From SZAS-103 sp038216155 (GTDB taxonomy: Bacteria > Pseudomonadota > Gammaproteobacteria > Xanthomonadales > Xanthomonadaceae), in the NCBI GenBank assembly GCA_038216155.1, contig JBBQQH010000017.1, positions 1 through 57,233 on the forward strand: a DNA stretch of 57,233 nt, written 5' to 3'. The notes under the pieces were generated by a model. That model ran no database searches and was not told where the DNA came from. It was given only the letters and a program-made list of their open reading frames with translations. A program made the position numbers and the translations under genes. This document shows positions 25,358 through 34,107 of this stretch, in pieces; within the stretch, counting starts at the first letter, position 1, and each line of letters begins with the position of its first letter.

Positions 25358-26779
25358 TCAGAAGCCATCCAATTCCGCGCCTTGAGCCATCGACGGCTGC
25401 GGTGTGGCATCCGCCAAGGGCTCCAGTGCCTGACCGTCGCGCTTGAACACCGTACCGGCCTTCATCACGAAGCGCACGTGCGTCATCACGCTGATGTTTT
25501 CGAGTGGATTGCCGTCAACCGCGACAATATCGGCGAATTTTCCGGCCTCGATGCTGCCGATGTCCTTGTCGTGCTTGAGCAGTTTGGCCGCGTGCGTGGT
25601 CGCGGTTTGCAGCACGAACGCTGCCGGCATGCCGGCCTTGACCATCAGTTCAAGCTCGTGTGCGTTCTGGCCGTGCGGATAGACTGCGGCGTCGGTGCCA
25701 AACGCGATCGGCACGCCAGCGCGATAGGCCTTTCCGGCGGTCGCCATGATGACAGGGCCGACCATCATCGCTTTCTCGGCGATGCGCGCCGGATAGTAGC
25801 CGGGCACCTTTGCCTTTTCGCCGACGTATTCGCCAGCAATGATCGTCGGCACGTACCAGGTGCCGCGTTCCTTCATCAGCTTCATGTCCTCGTCGTTCAT
25901 GAAGGTGCCGTGCTCGATTGAATCGACGCCGCCGATCACCGCGCGACGAATTGCCTCGGCGCCATGCGCGTGCGCGGCGACGGTGAATCCGTAATCGTGG
26001 GCGGCAGCGACGATCGCCTTGATTTCTTCCAACGTGAGCTGCGCATTGTCGACACTGGAGCTCTCGTCCAGCACGCCGCCCGAGGGCATGATCTTGATCA
26101 GGTCGTCGCCATTCTTGTAGTGCTGGCGCACGGCTTTCCACGCGTCTTCAGGCGAGTTGATGATGCCGACGGTGACACCCGGATCGCCCATCAAATCGGC
26201 GCGATAGCCGTCGCTGGGATCAGAGTGGCCACCGGTCGATCCAATCGCGGTGCCAGCAGTAAAGATGCGTGGGCCGGCCAGGATCCCGGCATTGATCGCA
26301 TTGCGCAACGCGACCGATTCGTTGGCGTTGTCCCCGACATTGCGCACGGTGGTGAAGCCGGCCATCAACGTGCGTCTGGCATATACGGTGGAGCGCACCG
26401 CGTAGTCGGCGATGTTCCAGCGAAATTGGTCGCTGTACTGGGTCGGGCTGGTTTCGCCGGTCAGGTGGGTGTGGCTGTCGATCAGGCCGGGCAGGCAGGT
26501 CGAGCTGCCGAGTTCGATCACGTTCGCGCCCGCCGCTGGCGCGCCCGATGTCACCGAGCGAATGCGCTGGCCGTCGATGGTGATGCTGGTCTCGCCCAGC
26601 ATCCGCCCGGATTGCGCGTCGAACAGATGTCCGCAATGGACCACACTGACGGCGTTGTTTGGCGCGGTGGGCGCGGCGTCTTGCGCGCCTGCCATCGGCG
26701 CGGCGACCAGAAGCGTGATGGCGAGGGCGAGCGTCGACGGACGCAGGCGGGAAGCAGGCGGGAACGTGCGTGGGGTCAT
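25358..26779 (-). CDS. secreted metal-dependent amidohydrolase (Xaa-Pro dipeptidase-like)
   Basis: A 473-residue amidohydrolase with an N-terminal signal peptide (about 1-33, ending PMAGAQ), so probably periplasmic. The metal ligands of the superfamily are present: His103 and His105 in DSHTHL, a lysine in DLIKIMPSGG that may be carboxylated, then AHAHG, EHGTF and FGTDA. The closest named groups are imidazolonepropionase-like and Xaa-Pro/organophosphate-type hydrolases; the substrate cannot be read from sequence. A GGAGA site precedes the ATG at 26779. It diverges from leuS. Confidence 0.88.
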   Translation of the reverse strand: MTPRTFPPASRLRPSTLALAITLLVAAPMAGAQDAAPTAPNNAVSVVHCGHLFDAQSGRMLGETSITIDGQRIRSVTSGAPAAGANVIELGSSTCLPGLIDSHTHLTGETSPTQYSDQFRWNIADYAVRSTVYARRTLMAGFTTVRNVGDNANESVALRNAINAGILAGPRIFTAGTAIGSTGGHSDPSDGYRADLMGDPGVTVGIINSPEDAWKAVRQHYKNGDDLIKIMPSGGVLDESSSVDNAQLTLEEIKAIVAAAHDYGFTVAAHAHGAEAIRRAVIGGVDSIEHGTFMNDEDMKLMKERGTWYVPTIIAGEYVGEKAKVPGYYPARIAEKAMMVGPVIMATAGKAYRAGVPIAFGTDAAVYPHGQNAHELELMVKAGMPAAFVLQTATTHAAKLLKHDKDIGSIEAGKFADIVAVDGNPLENISVMTHVRFVMKAGTVFKRDGQALEPLADATPQPSMAQGAELDGF

Positions 26780-26879
26780 CAAGAGTCTCCGGCAAAGCCG
26801 CCATTGTAGCGGCGTCGATTGAAGGGGCTTTGTGCAGTGCGGTAGGCTGCAAGGTCATTCGCCGCAAAGCCTTCCAACG

Positions 26880-29750
26880 ATGTCGTCCGAGAACGAACCC
26901 GCGCCGCCCACCAGTTCCGCCGATTCGGCGACTGCCGTCGATCCCGATGCCTACGCGCCGCACGCGCTAGAGCAGGCCGCGCAGGAATTCTGGTCGGGCA
27001 CCGACGCGTTCGTCGCACGCGAAGACGATCCGCGGCCGAAATTCTATTGCCTGTCAATGCTGCCGTATCCGTCCGGCGCGCTGCACGTCGGCCATCTGCG
27101 CAACTACACGATCGGCGATGTGATCAGCCGCTTCCAGCGCATGCTGGGCAAGAACGTGCTGCAACCGCTGGGCTGGGACGCATTTGGATTGCCGGCCGAG
27201 AACGCCGCGATTCGCAACAAGACTGCGCCAGCTAAATGGACCTACGCCAACATCGAACACATGCGCGGCCAGCTCGCCTCGCTGGGTTATGCGATCGACT
27301 GGACGCGCGAGTTCGCCACCTGTCGGCCCGACTATTACGTGCACGAGCAGCGCATGTTCGTGCGCCTGCTGAAAAAAGGCATGGCGTATCGCAAGAACGC
27401 GGTGGTCAATTGGGATCCGGTCGATCAGACCGTACTGGCGAATGAGCAGGTCGTGGATGGCCGCGGCTGGCGCTCCGGCGCGCTGGTGGAGAAGCGCGAG
27501 ATTCCGCAGTGGTTTTTGAAGATCACCGACTATGCGCAGGAATTGCTGGATGGTCTGGACAACTTGCCGGGCTGGCCGGATTCGGTCAAGACCATGCAGC
27601 GCAACTGGATCGGGCGCAGCGAAGGCCTCGATATCCGCTTCGATGTGCGTAATGACGAGACGCACAATCCATATGAGCCGCTGAGCGTATTCACCACGCG
27701 CCCCGACACGTTGATGGGTGTGAGTTTTCTGTCGATTGCCGCTGAACATCCGCTGGCTTTGCGCGCCGCAGCGACCAATCCGCTGCTGGCCGCGTTTATC
27801 GACGAATGCCGGCACGGCAGCACCGCCGAGGCCGAGATCCAGGCGCAGGAAAAGCGCGGCGTCGCAACTGGACTGTTTGCGATCCATCCGATCAGTGGAG
27901 ACGAACTGCCGATCTGGGTCGCCAACTTCGTGCTGATGGGCTATGGCACCGGCGCAGTGATGGGCGTCCCCGGCCACGACCAGCGCGATTGGGAATTTGC
28001 CCAAGCCTACGACCTTCCGATCCAGATGGTAGTGGTCGATATCAGCGTGCGCGATGCGTTGGCCGAATTGCAGCGCGACGTGCAGATCGGTGGCGACGCG
28101 ATGAGCGCGGCACTCGGTCGTGGCGCGGCATTGGATGTGTACGAGCCCTCGGCTGCCGTCCAGGTGGTGGAGCAATTCCAGCAACATATTCGCGATGTCG
28201 GTGCATTCACCGGAGAAGGATGGCTGGTCAATTCCGGCGAATTCGACGGTATGGATTACGATCAGGCGTTCGAGGCGTTGGCCGAACAACTCGGTGCGCA
28301 AGGTTGCGCAACGCGTCGCGTCAATTTCCGCCTGCGCGACTGGGGAGTGAGCCGCCAGCGCTATTGGGGTTGCCCGATTCCGGTAATTTATTGCGCAGAC
28401 TGCGGCGCGGTTCCGGTGCCCGAGGATCAACTGCCGGTGGTGCTGCCCGAGGATGTCGCGTTCATGGGAACCGGTTCGCCGATCAAGTCGGATCCGACCT
28501 GGCGCAAGACCACATGCCCGCAATGCGGCGGTCCGGCCGAGCGCGAAACCGACACCTTCGATACGTTCATGGAGTCGAGCTGGTATTACGCGCGTTACAC
28601 ATCACCGGGCGCGGCCGACATGGTCGATGCGCGGGCGGACAAGTGGCTGCCTGTCGACCAGTACATCGGCGGCATTGAGCACGCGATCCTGCACCTGCTG
28701 TATTTCCGGTTCTTCCACAAGTTGCTGCGCGACGAAGGGCTGGTGCATTGCGATGAGCCTGCGACGAATCTGCTGTGTCAGGGCATGGTGGTGGCAGAGA
28801 CGTTTTACCGGGAAGAGGAAGTCGCCCCACAAGCAGGCGCATCAAGCGACAAGGCATCGCAAAAAGCGGTTCTGCAGCGCATATGGATCAACCCAGCCGA
28901 TGTCGAAATCGCGCGCGACGAGCGCGGTCGCGTCACTGGTGCCACCTTGCGCAGCGACGGCAAGGCGGTTGCGATCGGTGGCACCGAAAAGATGTCGAAG
29001 TCGAAGAACAATGGCGTCGATCCGCAGGCGATTGTCGATCGTTATGGCGCCGACACCGTGCGTCTGTTCTCGATGTTCGCCGCGCCGCCCGAACACGGGC
29101 TGGAATGGAACGACGCTGGTGTCGAAGGCTGCGCGCGCTTTCTGCGCCGGGTCTGGACTCAAGGGCTGCGGTTAGCCAAACAACTTGCGGCGCACGGCAT
29201 GCCCGGTTCGGTGGTTGCCACGCATCTGGATCCGAAGCTACGCGCGGCACGTCGCGAAATCCACGAGCACGTCGCGCAAGCCGACTTCGACATGTGCCGA
29301 TTGCAGTTCAACACCGTGGTATCGGCGGCGATGAAACTGTTGAAGGTGCTGGAGTCGATCGGCAGCAGTGATGCCGACGCCGCCGCCGCCGCGCGCGATC
29401 GTCTTGCTGTGCAATACGAAGGATTCTCCAAACTGCTGCGCATTCTCAACCCGATGACACCGCACATCTGTCACGCGTTATGGATTCGACTGGGGCACGA
29501 AGAAACCTTGATCGACAGCTTGCATTGGCCGATTCCTGACGCCGACGCGATGCACCGCGATAACGCCACACTGGCAGTGCAAGTCAACGGGAAGCTGCGC
29601 GGCACGATCTTTGCGCCGGTCGATGCCCCGCGCGACGCGCTGGAGCAGGCTGCGCTATCCGAACCGCATGTCGCTCGCTTCCTCGAAGGCCTGAGCGTGC
29701 GCAAGATCGTGGTGGTGCCGGGGAAGATCGTGAATATTGTGGCTGGGTGA
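26880..29750 (+). CDS. leuS: leucyl-tRNA synthetase
   Basis: A 956-residue class I synthetase (E. coli 860) charging tRNA-Leu. The HIGH-type motif is HVGH in PYPSGALHVGHLRNY. The editing domain shows FTTRPDTLMG and YGTGAVMGVPGHDQRD. A zinc-type module (CADCG, CPQCGG), the tRNA-binding WYYARYTSP and the KMSKS loop (GGTEKMSKSKNNGVDP) follow in order. The extra length is partly an N-terminal tail of about 40 residues rich in Ser, Pro and Ala before the catalytic core. ATG 26880 fits this; the frame is open a little further upstream. Confidence 0.97.
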   Translation: MSSENEPAPPTSSADSATAVDPDAYAPHALEQAAQEFWSGTDAFVAREDDPRPKFYCLSMLPYPSGALHVGHLRNYTIGDVISRFQRMLGKNVLQPLGWDAFGLPAENAAIRNKTAPAKWTYANIEHMRGQLASLGYAIDWTREFATCRPDYYVHEQRMFVRLLKKGMAYRKNAVVNWDPVDQTVLANEQVVDGRGWRSGALVEKREIPQWFLKITDYAQELLDGLDNLPGWPDSVKTMQRNWIGRSEGLDIRFDVRNDETHNPYEPLSVFTTRPDTLMGVSFLSIAAEHPLALRAAATNPLLAAFIDECRHGSTAEAEIQAQEKRGVATGLFAIHPISGDELPIWVANFVLMGYGTGAVMGVPGHDQRDWEFAQAYDLPIQMVVVDISVRDALAELQRDVQIGGDAMSAALGRGAALDVYEPSAAVQVVEQFQQHIRDVGAFTGEGWLVNSGEFDGMDYDQAFEALAEQLGAQGCATRRVNFRLRDWGVSRQRYWGCPIPVIYCADCGAVPVPEDQLPVVLPEDVAFMGTGSPIKSDPTWRKTTCPQCGGPAERETDTFDTFMESSWYYARYTSPGAADMVDARADKWLPVDQYIGGIEHAILHLLYFRFFHKLLRDEGLVHCDEPATNLLCQGMVVAETFYREEEVAPQAGASSDKASQKAVLQRIWINPADVEIARDERGRVTGATLRSDGKAVAIGGTEKMSKSKNNGVDPQAIVDRYGADTVRLFSMFAAPPEHGLEWNDAGVEGCARFLRRVWTQGLRLAKQLAAHGMPGSVVATHLDPKLRAARREIHEHVAQADFDMCRLQFNTVVSAAMKLLKVLESIGSSDADAAAAARDRLAVQYEGFSKLLRILNPMTPHICHALWIRLGHEETLIDSLHWPIPDADAMHRDNATLAVQVNGKLRGTIFAPVDAPRDALEQAALSEPHVARFLEGLSVRKIVVVPGKIVNIVAG

Positions 29751-29759
29751 GCTGTCAGA

Positions 29760-30092
29760 ATGACATTCGATCTGCCTAAGGATTTTTTGCAGCTCGTTCT
29801 TCTGGCTCCGTTGGTAGCGTCGATTGCGGCCATGGCCTGGTTTCACGTCGATGGATCTCATCGAGCATTGGTTGCAACGATTCTTTTTGCAGGGCTCGTG
29901 CTTGGGGAGATGGCATCGATTGACTGGGCTTTCCGTGACGGCTTTGTCGCCATAGGTCCACCCTCGAGCGGTTTCGGTGCTTGGCGCAAGTTCGTAGACG
30001 GGTATTTCATACGTGACGCACTTGTTTGGTGTGCCTTTGTCACCGCGGTGCTCGCGCTCGGTTGGTATCGATTTAGAAACAAGCGTCGTTGA
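29760..30092 (+). CDS. hypothetical three-helix membrane protein
   Basis: A 110-residue frame with three hydrophobic segments (about 10-27, 38-56, 84-102) and a basic end (WYRFRNKRR). I recognise no family. It begins 9 bases after leuS, with GGTGAG as a weak ribosome site. By eye it is less G+C-rich than leuS and lptE. A real but poorly conserved gene is likely, as nothing longer competes in this stretch. Confidence 0.55.
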   Translation: MTFDLPKDFLQLVLLAPLVASIAAMAWFHVDGSHRALVATILFAGLVLGEMASIDWAFRDGFVAIGPPSSGFGAWRKFVDGYFIRDALVWCAFVTAVLALGWYRFRNKRR

Positions 30093-30226
30093 GCACTGCG
30101 ATGCTTTCACCCCGATCAAAAATCAGCTTGTCGCGATATTGGTTGGAGGCAGCGCAGCCAGCCGGTCGAACGCAATCTTCTTTACACTACGCAGGCATCA
30201 ATGCCCACCGCCGCAGGAACCGCAAG

Positions 30227-30754
30227 ATGACCCAGCTTCGCCCGCATCTGATTGATCTGTCTCGCGCGCTGGCGTGCTGGGCCGTGCTGCTGTTGGTTGG
30301 CTGCGGCTTCCACCCGCGCGGCGAGTTGCAGTTGCCGCCGAATCTTGGTCCGGTCAAGGTGCAGTCGGCCGATCCGTACAGCGCGCTGGCTGACTCTCTG
30401 GCGCGCGCGCTGCAGCGCGGCGGCGCGGTGGCGGCTACGGCGCCCGATACGAAAACGGCCACGCTGCGAATTGCCGGCGAAGCGTTTACGTCCGGCCCGC
30501 TGTCGGTGGACGATCGCTCGCATGTGCGTGAATACGTGTTGAGTTACGTCGTCAGCTTTGAGTTCACTGCCGCCGATGGCAGCGTGCTGACACCGTTGCA
30601 AACGATCAAGCTGCGTCGCGATTACACCTACGACGATGCGCACGCGCTTGGTTCGGCCGAGGAGCAGGGCACGTTGCGCGACGAAATGCAGCGCGACATG
30701 GCGGCCTCGATCATCCGCAGCATCGGCATCGCATTGCGCAACACCGCGCACTGA
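30227..30754 (+). CDS. lptE: LPS-assembly lipoprotein LptE
   Basis: A 175-residue outer-membrane lipoprotein that plugs the LptD barrel and delivers LPS to the cell surface. The signal peptide ends in a lipobox (LLVGC, with GFHPRG following, the family hallmark). The segments REYVLSYVVSFEF and LRRDYTYDDAHALGSAEEQ are typical of LptE. The ATG at 30227 with AGGAA seven bases before it gives the correct signal peptide; the frame is open upstream but lacks support. Located between leuS and holA as in many Gammaproteobacteria. Confidence 0.93.
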   Translation: MTQLRPHLIDLSRALACWAVLLLVGCGFHPRGELQLPPNLGPVKVQSADPYSALADSLARALQRGGAVAATAPDTKTATLRIAGEAFTSGPLSVDDRSHVREYVLSYVVSFEFTAADGSVLTPLQTIKLRRDYTYDDAHALGSAEEQGTLRDEMQRDMAASIIRSIGIALRNTAH

Positions 30755-30763
30755 TTCGCCGCG

Positions 30764-31834
30764 ATGCAGGTTGAAGGCGACAACGTCGAGCGCCAACTGG
30801 CGAAGGATGCATTGCCGCCAGCGATCCTCCTCGCCGGTCAGGAGCCGCTGCTGGTATTGGAAGCGGCCGACATGGTTCGCGCCAAGGCGCGCGCCGACGG
30901 CTACGTGCGCGAGACTTTCGATGTCGAGGCACGGTTCGACTGGGATACGTTGTTCGCCAGCTTTTCCGAGATGAGCCTGTTCGCCAGTCGTCGTCTGCTT
31001 GATGTGCGCATGCCCAGCGGCAAGCCCGGGAAGGAGGGCAGCGAGGTGTTCACCAAATATTGCGCCAACCCGCCGCCGGACACGGTGCTGCTGGTGAGTT
31101 GCTTGGAGTGGAACAAGCAGCAAGGCAACGCGGCTTGGGTGCGGGCGATAGGACAGGTCGGCATCGTCGGCACATTCTGGTCGATGCAGCGGCACAAGCT
31201 GCCCGACTGGCTGCTCGCACGAATGCGCGCGCGCGGGCTGGATGTTCGCCACGATGCTGCTCAATTGCTGGCTGATCGCGTCGAAGGCAATTTGCTGGCG
31301 GCTGCGCAGGAAGTGGACAAGCTAGTGCTGCAAGTTGGCGTCCCGGTGGGCGAGCCGGTGCTTGGCGCTGGAACACGGGCGTCGGCGCGCACCATCGATG
31401 CGGCGGAGATGGACGCGTTGGTCGCCGATTCGTCGCGTTTCGATGTGTTCAAGCTGATCGATTCGGCGCTGGCTGGCGAGGCGTCGCGCGCACTGAAGAT
31501 GCTGCGCTCGTTGCGTGCCGAGGGTGATTCGGTGCCGGCGCTGATGGGTCCGATTGCACAACCGCTTGTAGCGATGACTTCGCTGGCGCGGGTTAAGGCC
31601 AGCGGCGGCAATCTGTCGGCCGAGATGCGCTCGCGGCAGATCTGGGATTCCAAGCAGCCGCTGTACAAGCGCGCGCTGGAGCGCCACGACGCGTTGCAGT
31701 GGGAGCGCTTCGCGATCGAAGCCGGTCGCATCGATCGCATCTCGAAAGGTCGTGCTGAAGGTGATGAATGGCTGGCGCTCGAACGCCTGCTCGCTGCCGT
31801 GGCGCAACCGCGTGCGCGGCGCTTGCTGGCTTGA
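30764..31834 (+). CDS. holA: DNA polymerase III delta subunit
   Basis: A 356-residue clamp-loader subunit (E. coli HolA 343) that opens the beta clamp. Characteristic segments are PPAILLAGQEPLLVLEAAD, DTLFASFSEMSLFASRRLLDVRMP, LADRVEGNLLAAAQEVDKL and VFKLIDSALAGEASRALKMLRSL. It starts 9 bases after lptE and ends 6 bases before nadD. The leuS-lptE-holA-nadD-rsfS-rlmH order is the classical gammaproteobacterial arrangement. Confidence 0.96.
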   Translation: MQVEGDNVERQLAKDALPPAILLAGQEPLLVLEAADMVRAKARADGYVRETFDVEARFDWDTLFASFSEMSLFASRRLLDVRMPSGKPGKEGSEVFTKYCANPPPDTVLLVSCLEWNKQQGNAAWVRAIGQVGIVGTFWSMQRHKLPDWLLARMRARGLDVRHDAAQLLADRVEGNLLAAAQEVDKLVLQVGVPVGEPVLGAGTRASARTIDAAEMDALVADSSRFDVFKLIDSALAGEASRALKMLRSLRAEGDSVPALMGPIAQPLVAMTSLARVKASGGNLSAEMRSRQIWDSKQPLYKRALERHDALQWERFAIEAGRIDRISKGRAEGDEWLALERLLAAVAQPRARRLLA

Positions 31835-31840
31835 CTGATC

Positions 31841-32527
31841 GTGGCCAGTAAGGTGGCAGAGGCATCAGCAACCGTGACGCTGCGCATTCTTTATGGCGGC
31901 ACCTTCGATCCGGTTCACAACGGACATCTCGCGGTAGCGCTGGCTGCGGCGAATGCGCTGCAATCACCCGTGGCATTCGTCCCGGCCGCCGCCCCGCCGC
32001 ATCGCGGCAGGCCGGGTGCCACTGCAATTCAGCGCGTGCGGATGCTGAAACGGGCCATCGATGGCTATCCGCAATTCGGCATTGACCCGCGTGAATTCAA
32101 TCGCACCGGGCGTTCGTACAGTGTCGATACCTTGCGCGACGTGCGCGCCGAGCTTGGTGCCGATGCCCCGTTGGTCTGGCTGCTGGGCGCCGATGCCTTG
32201 CGCAGGCTGCATGGCTGGCACGACTGGCGTGAGCTGCTGACTTTGGCGCATCTGGTCGTTGCGTCGCGTCCCGGACACGCGCTGGACGTGCTCGATCCGG
32301 AACTGGAAGCGGAGCTGGCGCCACGTTGGATCAGCGATAGCGGCCAGTTGCGAACGCGCCCGGCGGGCTTTGTCTGGCAGCTGTCTCTGCCGCCACAGGC
32401 CGAAGCGGCCAGCAACGTGCGCGCTCAAATCGCCGCTGGGGAGCCGTGGCAGCCGGAGGTGCCTGCTGCGGTCGCTGCGTATATTCAAGAGAACGGGTTG
32501 TATGGAAGGGAAAAGGGGCCAGAGTAA
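31841..32527 (+). CDS. nadD: nicotinate-nucleotide adenylyltransferase
   Basis: A 228-residue NAD-synthesis enzyme that adenylates nicotinate mononucleotide. The nucleotidyltransferase motif GGTFDPVHNGHL, the SYSVDTL turn and LLGADALRRLHGWHDW are complete. The start codon is a GTG, either at 31841 or 31874; no strong ribosome site favours either. The family normally ends with a short YIxxxGLY tail. Here GLYGREKGPE runs into an 18-bp inverted-repeat arm that also contains the TAA stop, so the last few residues come from a repeat element. Confidence 0.95.
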   Translation: MASKVAEASATVTLRILYGGTFDPVHNGHLAVALAAANALQSPVAFVPAAAPPHRGRPGATAIQRVRMLKRAIDGYPQFGIDPREFNRTGRSYSVDTLRDVRAELGADAPLVWLLGADALRRLHGWHDWRELLTLAHLVVASRPGHALDVLDPELEAELAPRWISDSGQLRTRPAGFVWQLSLPPQAEAASNVRAQIAAGEPWQPEVPAAVAAYIQENGLYGREKGPE

Positions 32528-32593
32528 AGTTTCGCCCGGAGCAATCAGGCGAAAACCATCGCCATGAAGGCGAGATTTACTCTGGGCCCTTTT
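32511..32593. repeat. palindromic REP/MITE-like element at the 3' end of nadD
   Basis: The arms AAAAGGGGCCAGAGTAAA (32511-32528) and TTTACTCTGGGCCCTTTT (32576-32593) pair over 18 positions with one mismatch. Two smaller hairpins lie between them: TTTCGCC/GGCGAAA from about 32530 to 32554, and CGCC/GGCG around 32560-32572. The folded form would be a multi-branched structure. Its left arm overlaps the nadD C-terminus and supplies the TAA. It resembles non-autonomous palindromic elements mobilised by REP-associated tyrosine transposases, but no transposase is in the window. Confidence 0.75.
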
Positions 32594-32652
32594 CCCGGAC
32601 CCCTCCGCCGGCATGATTTATACTGGTCAGACCGCATCATTCGAGAGCCCAC

Positions 32653-33099
32653 TTGACCGCACAAGCCCACGTCATCAAAACCCGCATGCCCGACCCGCCG
32701 CCTTCGCCCGAAGCGCTGCTGGCCGAAGTCCACGCCGCTCTTGAAGAGATCAAGGCGCGCGACGCCATCGAAATCGACGTGCGCGGCAAGACCAGCGTCA
32801 CCGATTACATGGTGATCGCCTCCGGCACCTCGACCCGCCACGTCAAATCGATCGCCGACGAAGTCGTGCGTTTTGCCAAGAAAACCGGCGTGATGCCGCT
32901 TGGTGTGGAGGGCGAGCGCGAGGCCGAATGGGTGCTGGTCGACCTGGGCGACGTGGTGGTCCACGTCATGCTGCCGCGCGTACGCGAGTTTTATGCGCTT
33001 GAGCGCCTGTGGACGGTCGGCGACCAGCCGCCGGAAGACGGGGCGATCGATGATGCGTCCATGGAAAATCTGGCGATCGAACGCTCGATCGATTACTGA
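32653..33099 (+). CDS. rsfS: ribosome silencing factor RsfS
   Basis: A 148-residue member of the RsfS/Iojap family that binds L14 and blocks subunit joining in starved cells. Motifs: GKTSVTDYMVIASGTSTRHVKSIAD, GVEGEREAEWVLVDLGDVVVHVML, and REFYALERLW. The E. coli protein has 105 residues; extra length is a 20-residue head and a C-terminal acidic tail (DGAIDDASMENLAIERSIDY). The TTG at 32653 has GAGAG five bases before it; ATG 32686 is the alternative. Confidence 0.94.
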   Translation: MTAQAHVIKTRMPDPPPSPEALLAEVHAALEEIKARDAIEIDVRGKTSVTDYMVIASGTSTRHVKSIADEVVRFAKKTGVMPLGVEGEREAEWVLVDLGDVVVHVMLPRVREFYALERLWTVGDQPPEDGAIDDASMENLAIERSIDY

Positions 33100-33112
33100 C
33101 AAGGCGCAGCCC

Positions 33113-33445
33113 ATGCAGCAGGACATGATCACCGGCACCTTTGAACTGCCGGGCTACCGCGTCGCCAAGAACCTCGGCATCGTGCGCGGCATCACGGTGC
33201 GCTCGCGCTCGATCGTCGGCAACGTGCTGGGTGGGTTGCAGACGCTGTTCGGCGGGAACATCACCATCTACACAAACCTATGCGAACAAGCGCGCACCGA
33301 AGCCTTCAACCTGATGTGCCAACACGCGGATCAGCTCGGCGCAAACGCGATCATCGCCCTGCGCTACGACGCCACAGAATTGATGGACGGGCTGACTGAA
33401 GTGCTTTGTTATGGCACTGCGGTTCGGGTTGAAGCGGCTAGCTAG
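33113..33445 (+). CDS. YbjQ/UPF0145 family protein
   Basis: A 110-residue protein of the YbjQ (DUF74) family, which forms a pentameric beta-barrel of unknown function. The typical features are LGIVRGITVRSRSIVGN, an amphipathic ARTEAFNLM helix, and GANAIIALRYDAT followed by EVLCYGTAV. It starts 13 bases after rsfS; AAGGCG is a weak ribosome site. It interrupts the usual rsfS-rlmH adjacency. Confidence 0.85.
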   Translation: MQQDMITGTFELPGYRVAKNLGIVRGITVRSRSIVGNVLGGLQTLFGGNITIYTNLCEQARTEAFNLMCQHADQLGANAIIALRYDATELMDGLTEVLCYGTAVRVEAAS

Positions 33446-33493
33446 ATTTCGTTTGTAGTGATGGGGTCTGTCGCACCGAAGGCCTAATTCCAA

Positions 33494-33551
33494 CCGTTCG
33501 TGGTGAGCCTGTCGACCATGAAAGCCAATCAGACCGTTTGTGGTGAACCTG
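33494..33551. repeat. two copies of an intergenic repeat, locus A
   Basis: CCGTTCGTGGTGAGCCTG (33494-33511) and CCGTTTGTGGTGAACCTG (33534-33551) are direct repeats, identical at 16 of 18 positions and 40 bases apart. The first shares 16 consecutive bases with the reverse complement of 55447-55462. The rest of this 164-base gap (33446-33609) shows no gene. Confidence 0.75.
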
Positions 33552-33609
33552 CGCAGTCCACGATTGGACGAGAGACAAGAGCTCTCGATGCGCAATCACG
33601 GCTTGCACA

Positions 33610-34080
33610 TTGAAAGCGCGTCTAATCGCTGTCGGTCACAAGGCGCCGGATTGGGTCGCGACCGGCTACGCCGACTACGCCAAGCGGCTGTCGCATTGGT
33701 TGCCGATTGAACTCGTTGAGATCACTCCCGGCATGCGCGGCAAGAACTGCGACGCCGCGCGTGCGACGTTCGATGAAGGTCAGCGCGTGCTAGCAGCGCT
33801 TCCGAAAAACGTGCACGTCATTGCCCTCGATATCGCTGGCAAGACCCATTCTTCGGAACAACTCGCGCAACGACTCGAACACTGGCGAGGGCAGGGCCAC
33901 GATCTAGCTTTCCTGATTGGCGGGCCCGACGGCCACGCCACTGAGGTTCTCGCTGCCGCGCAAGAAACCTGGTCGCTCGGTCCACTTACGCTGCCGCACA
34001 TGCTGGTACGGCTCGTTGTCGCCGAACAGTTGTATCGCGCGGCGAGCATGCTGGCGAATCATCCGTATCATCGGGCGTAG
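33610..34080 (+). CDS. rlmH: 23S rRNA pseudouridine1915-N3-methyltransferase
   Basis: A 156-residue SPOUT methyltransferase that acts on pseudouridine 1915 of assembled 70S ribosomes. Family segments are MKARLIAVGHKAPDWV, YAKRLSHWLPIELVEI, the knot motif FLIGGPDGH and TLPHMLVRLVVAEQLYRA. Length equals E. coli RlmH (155). The start is a TTG at 33610 with no clear ribosome site. The upstream gap carries repeats, so it may have its own promoter rather than being read only from rsfS. Confidence 0.95.
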   Translation: MKARLIAVGHKAPDWVATGYADYAKRLSHWLPIELVEITPGMRGKNCDAARATFDEGQRVLAALPKNVHVIALDIAGKTHSSEQLAQRLEHWRGQGHDLAFLIGGPDGHATEVLAAAQETWSLGPLTLPHMLVRLVVAEQLYRAASMLANHPYHRA

Positions 34081-34107
34081 GCCACGTATTTTCGAGAGAG
34101 GATTTTG

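Noticed and set aside
27054..28523. Minus-strand frame of about 489 codons opposite leuS
   Set aside because: A shadow frame of a high-G+C gene; leuS motifs are intact on the plus strand.
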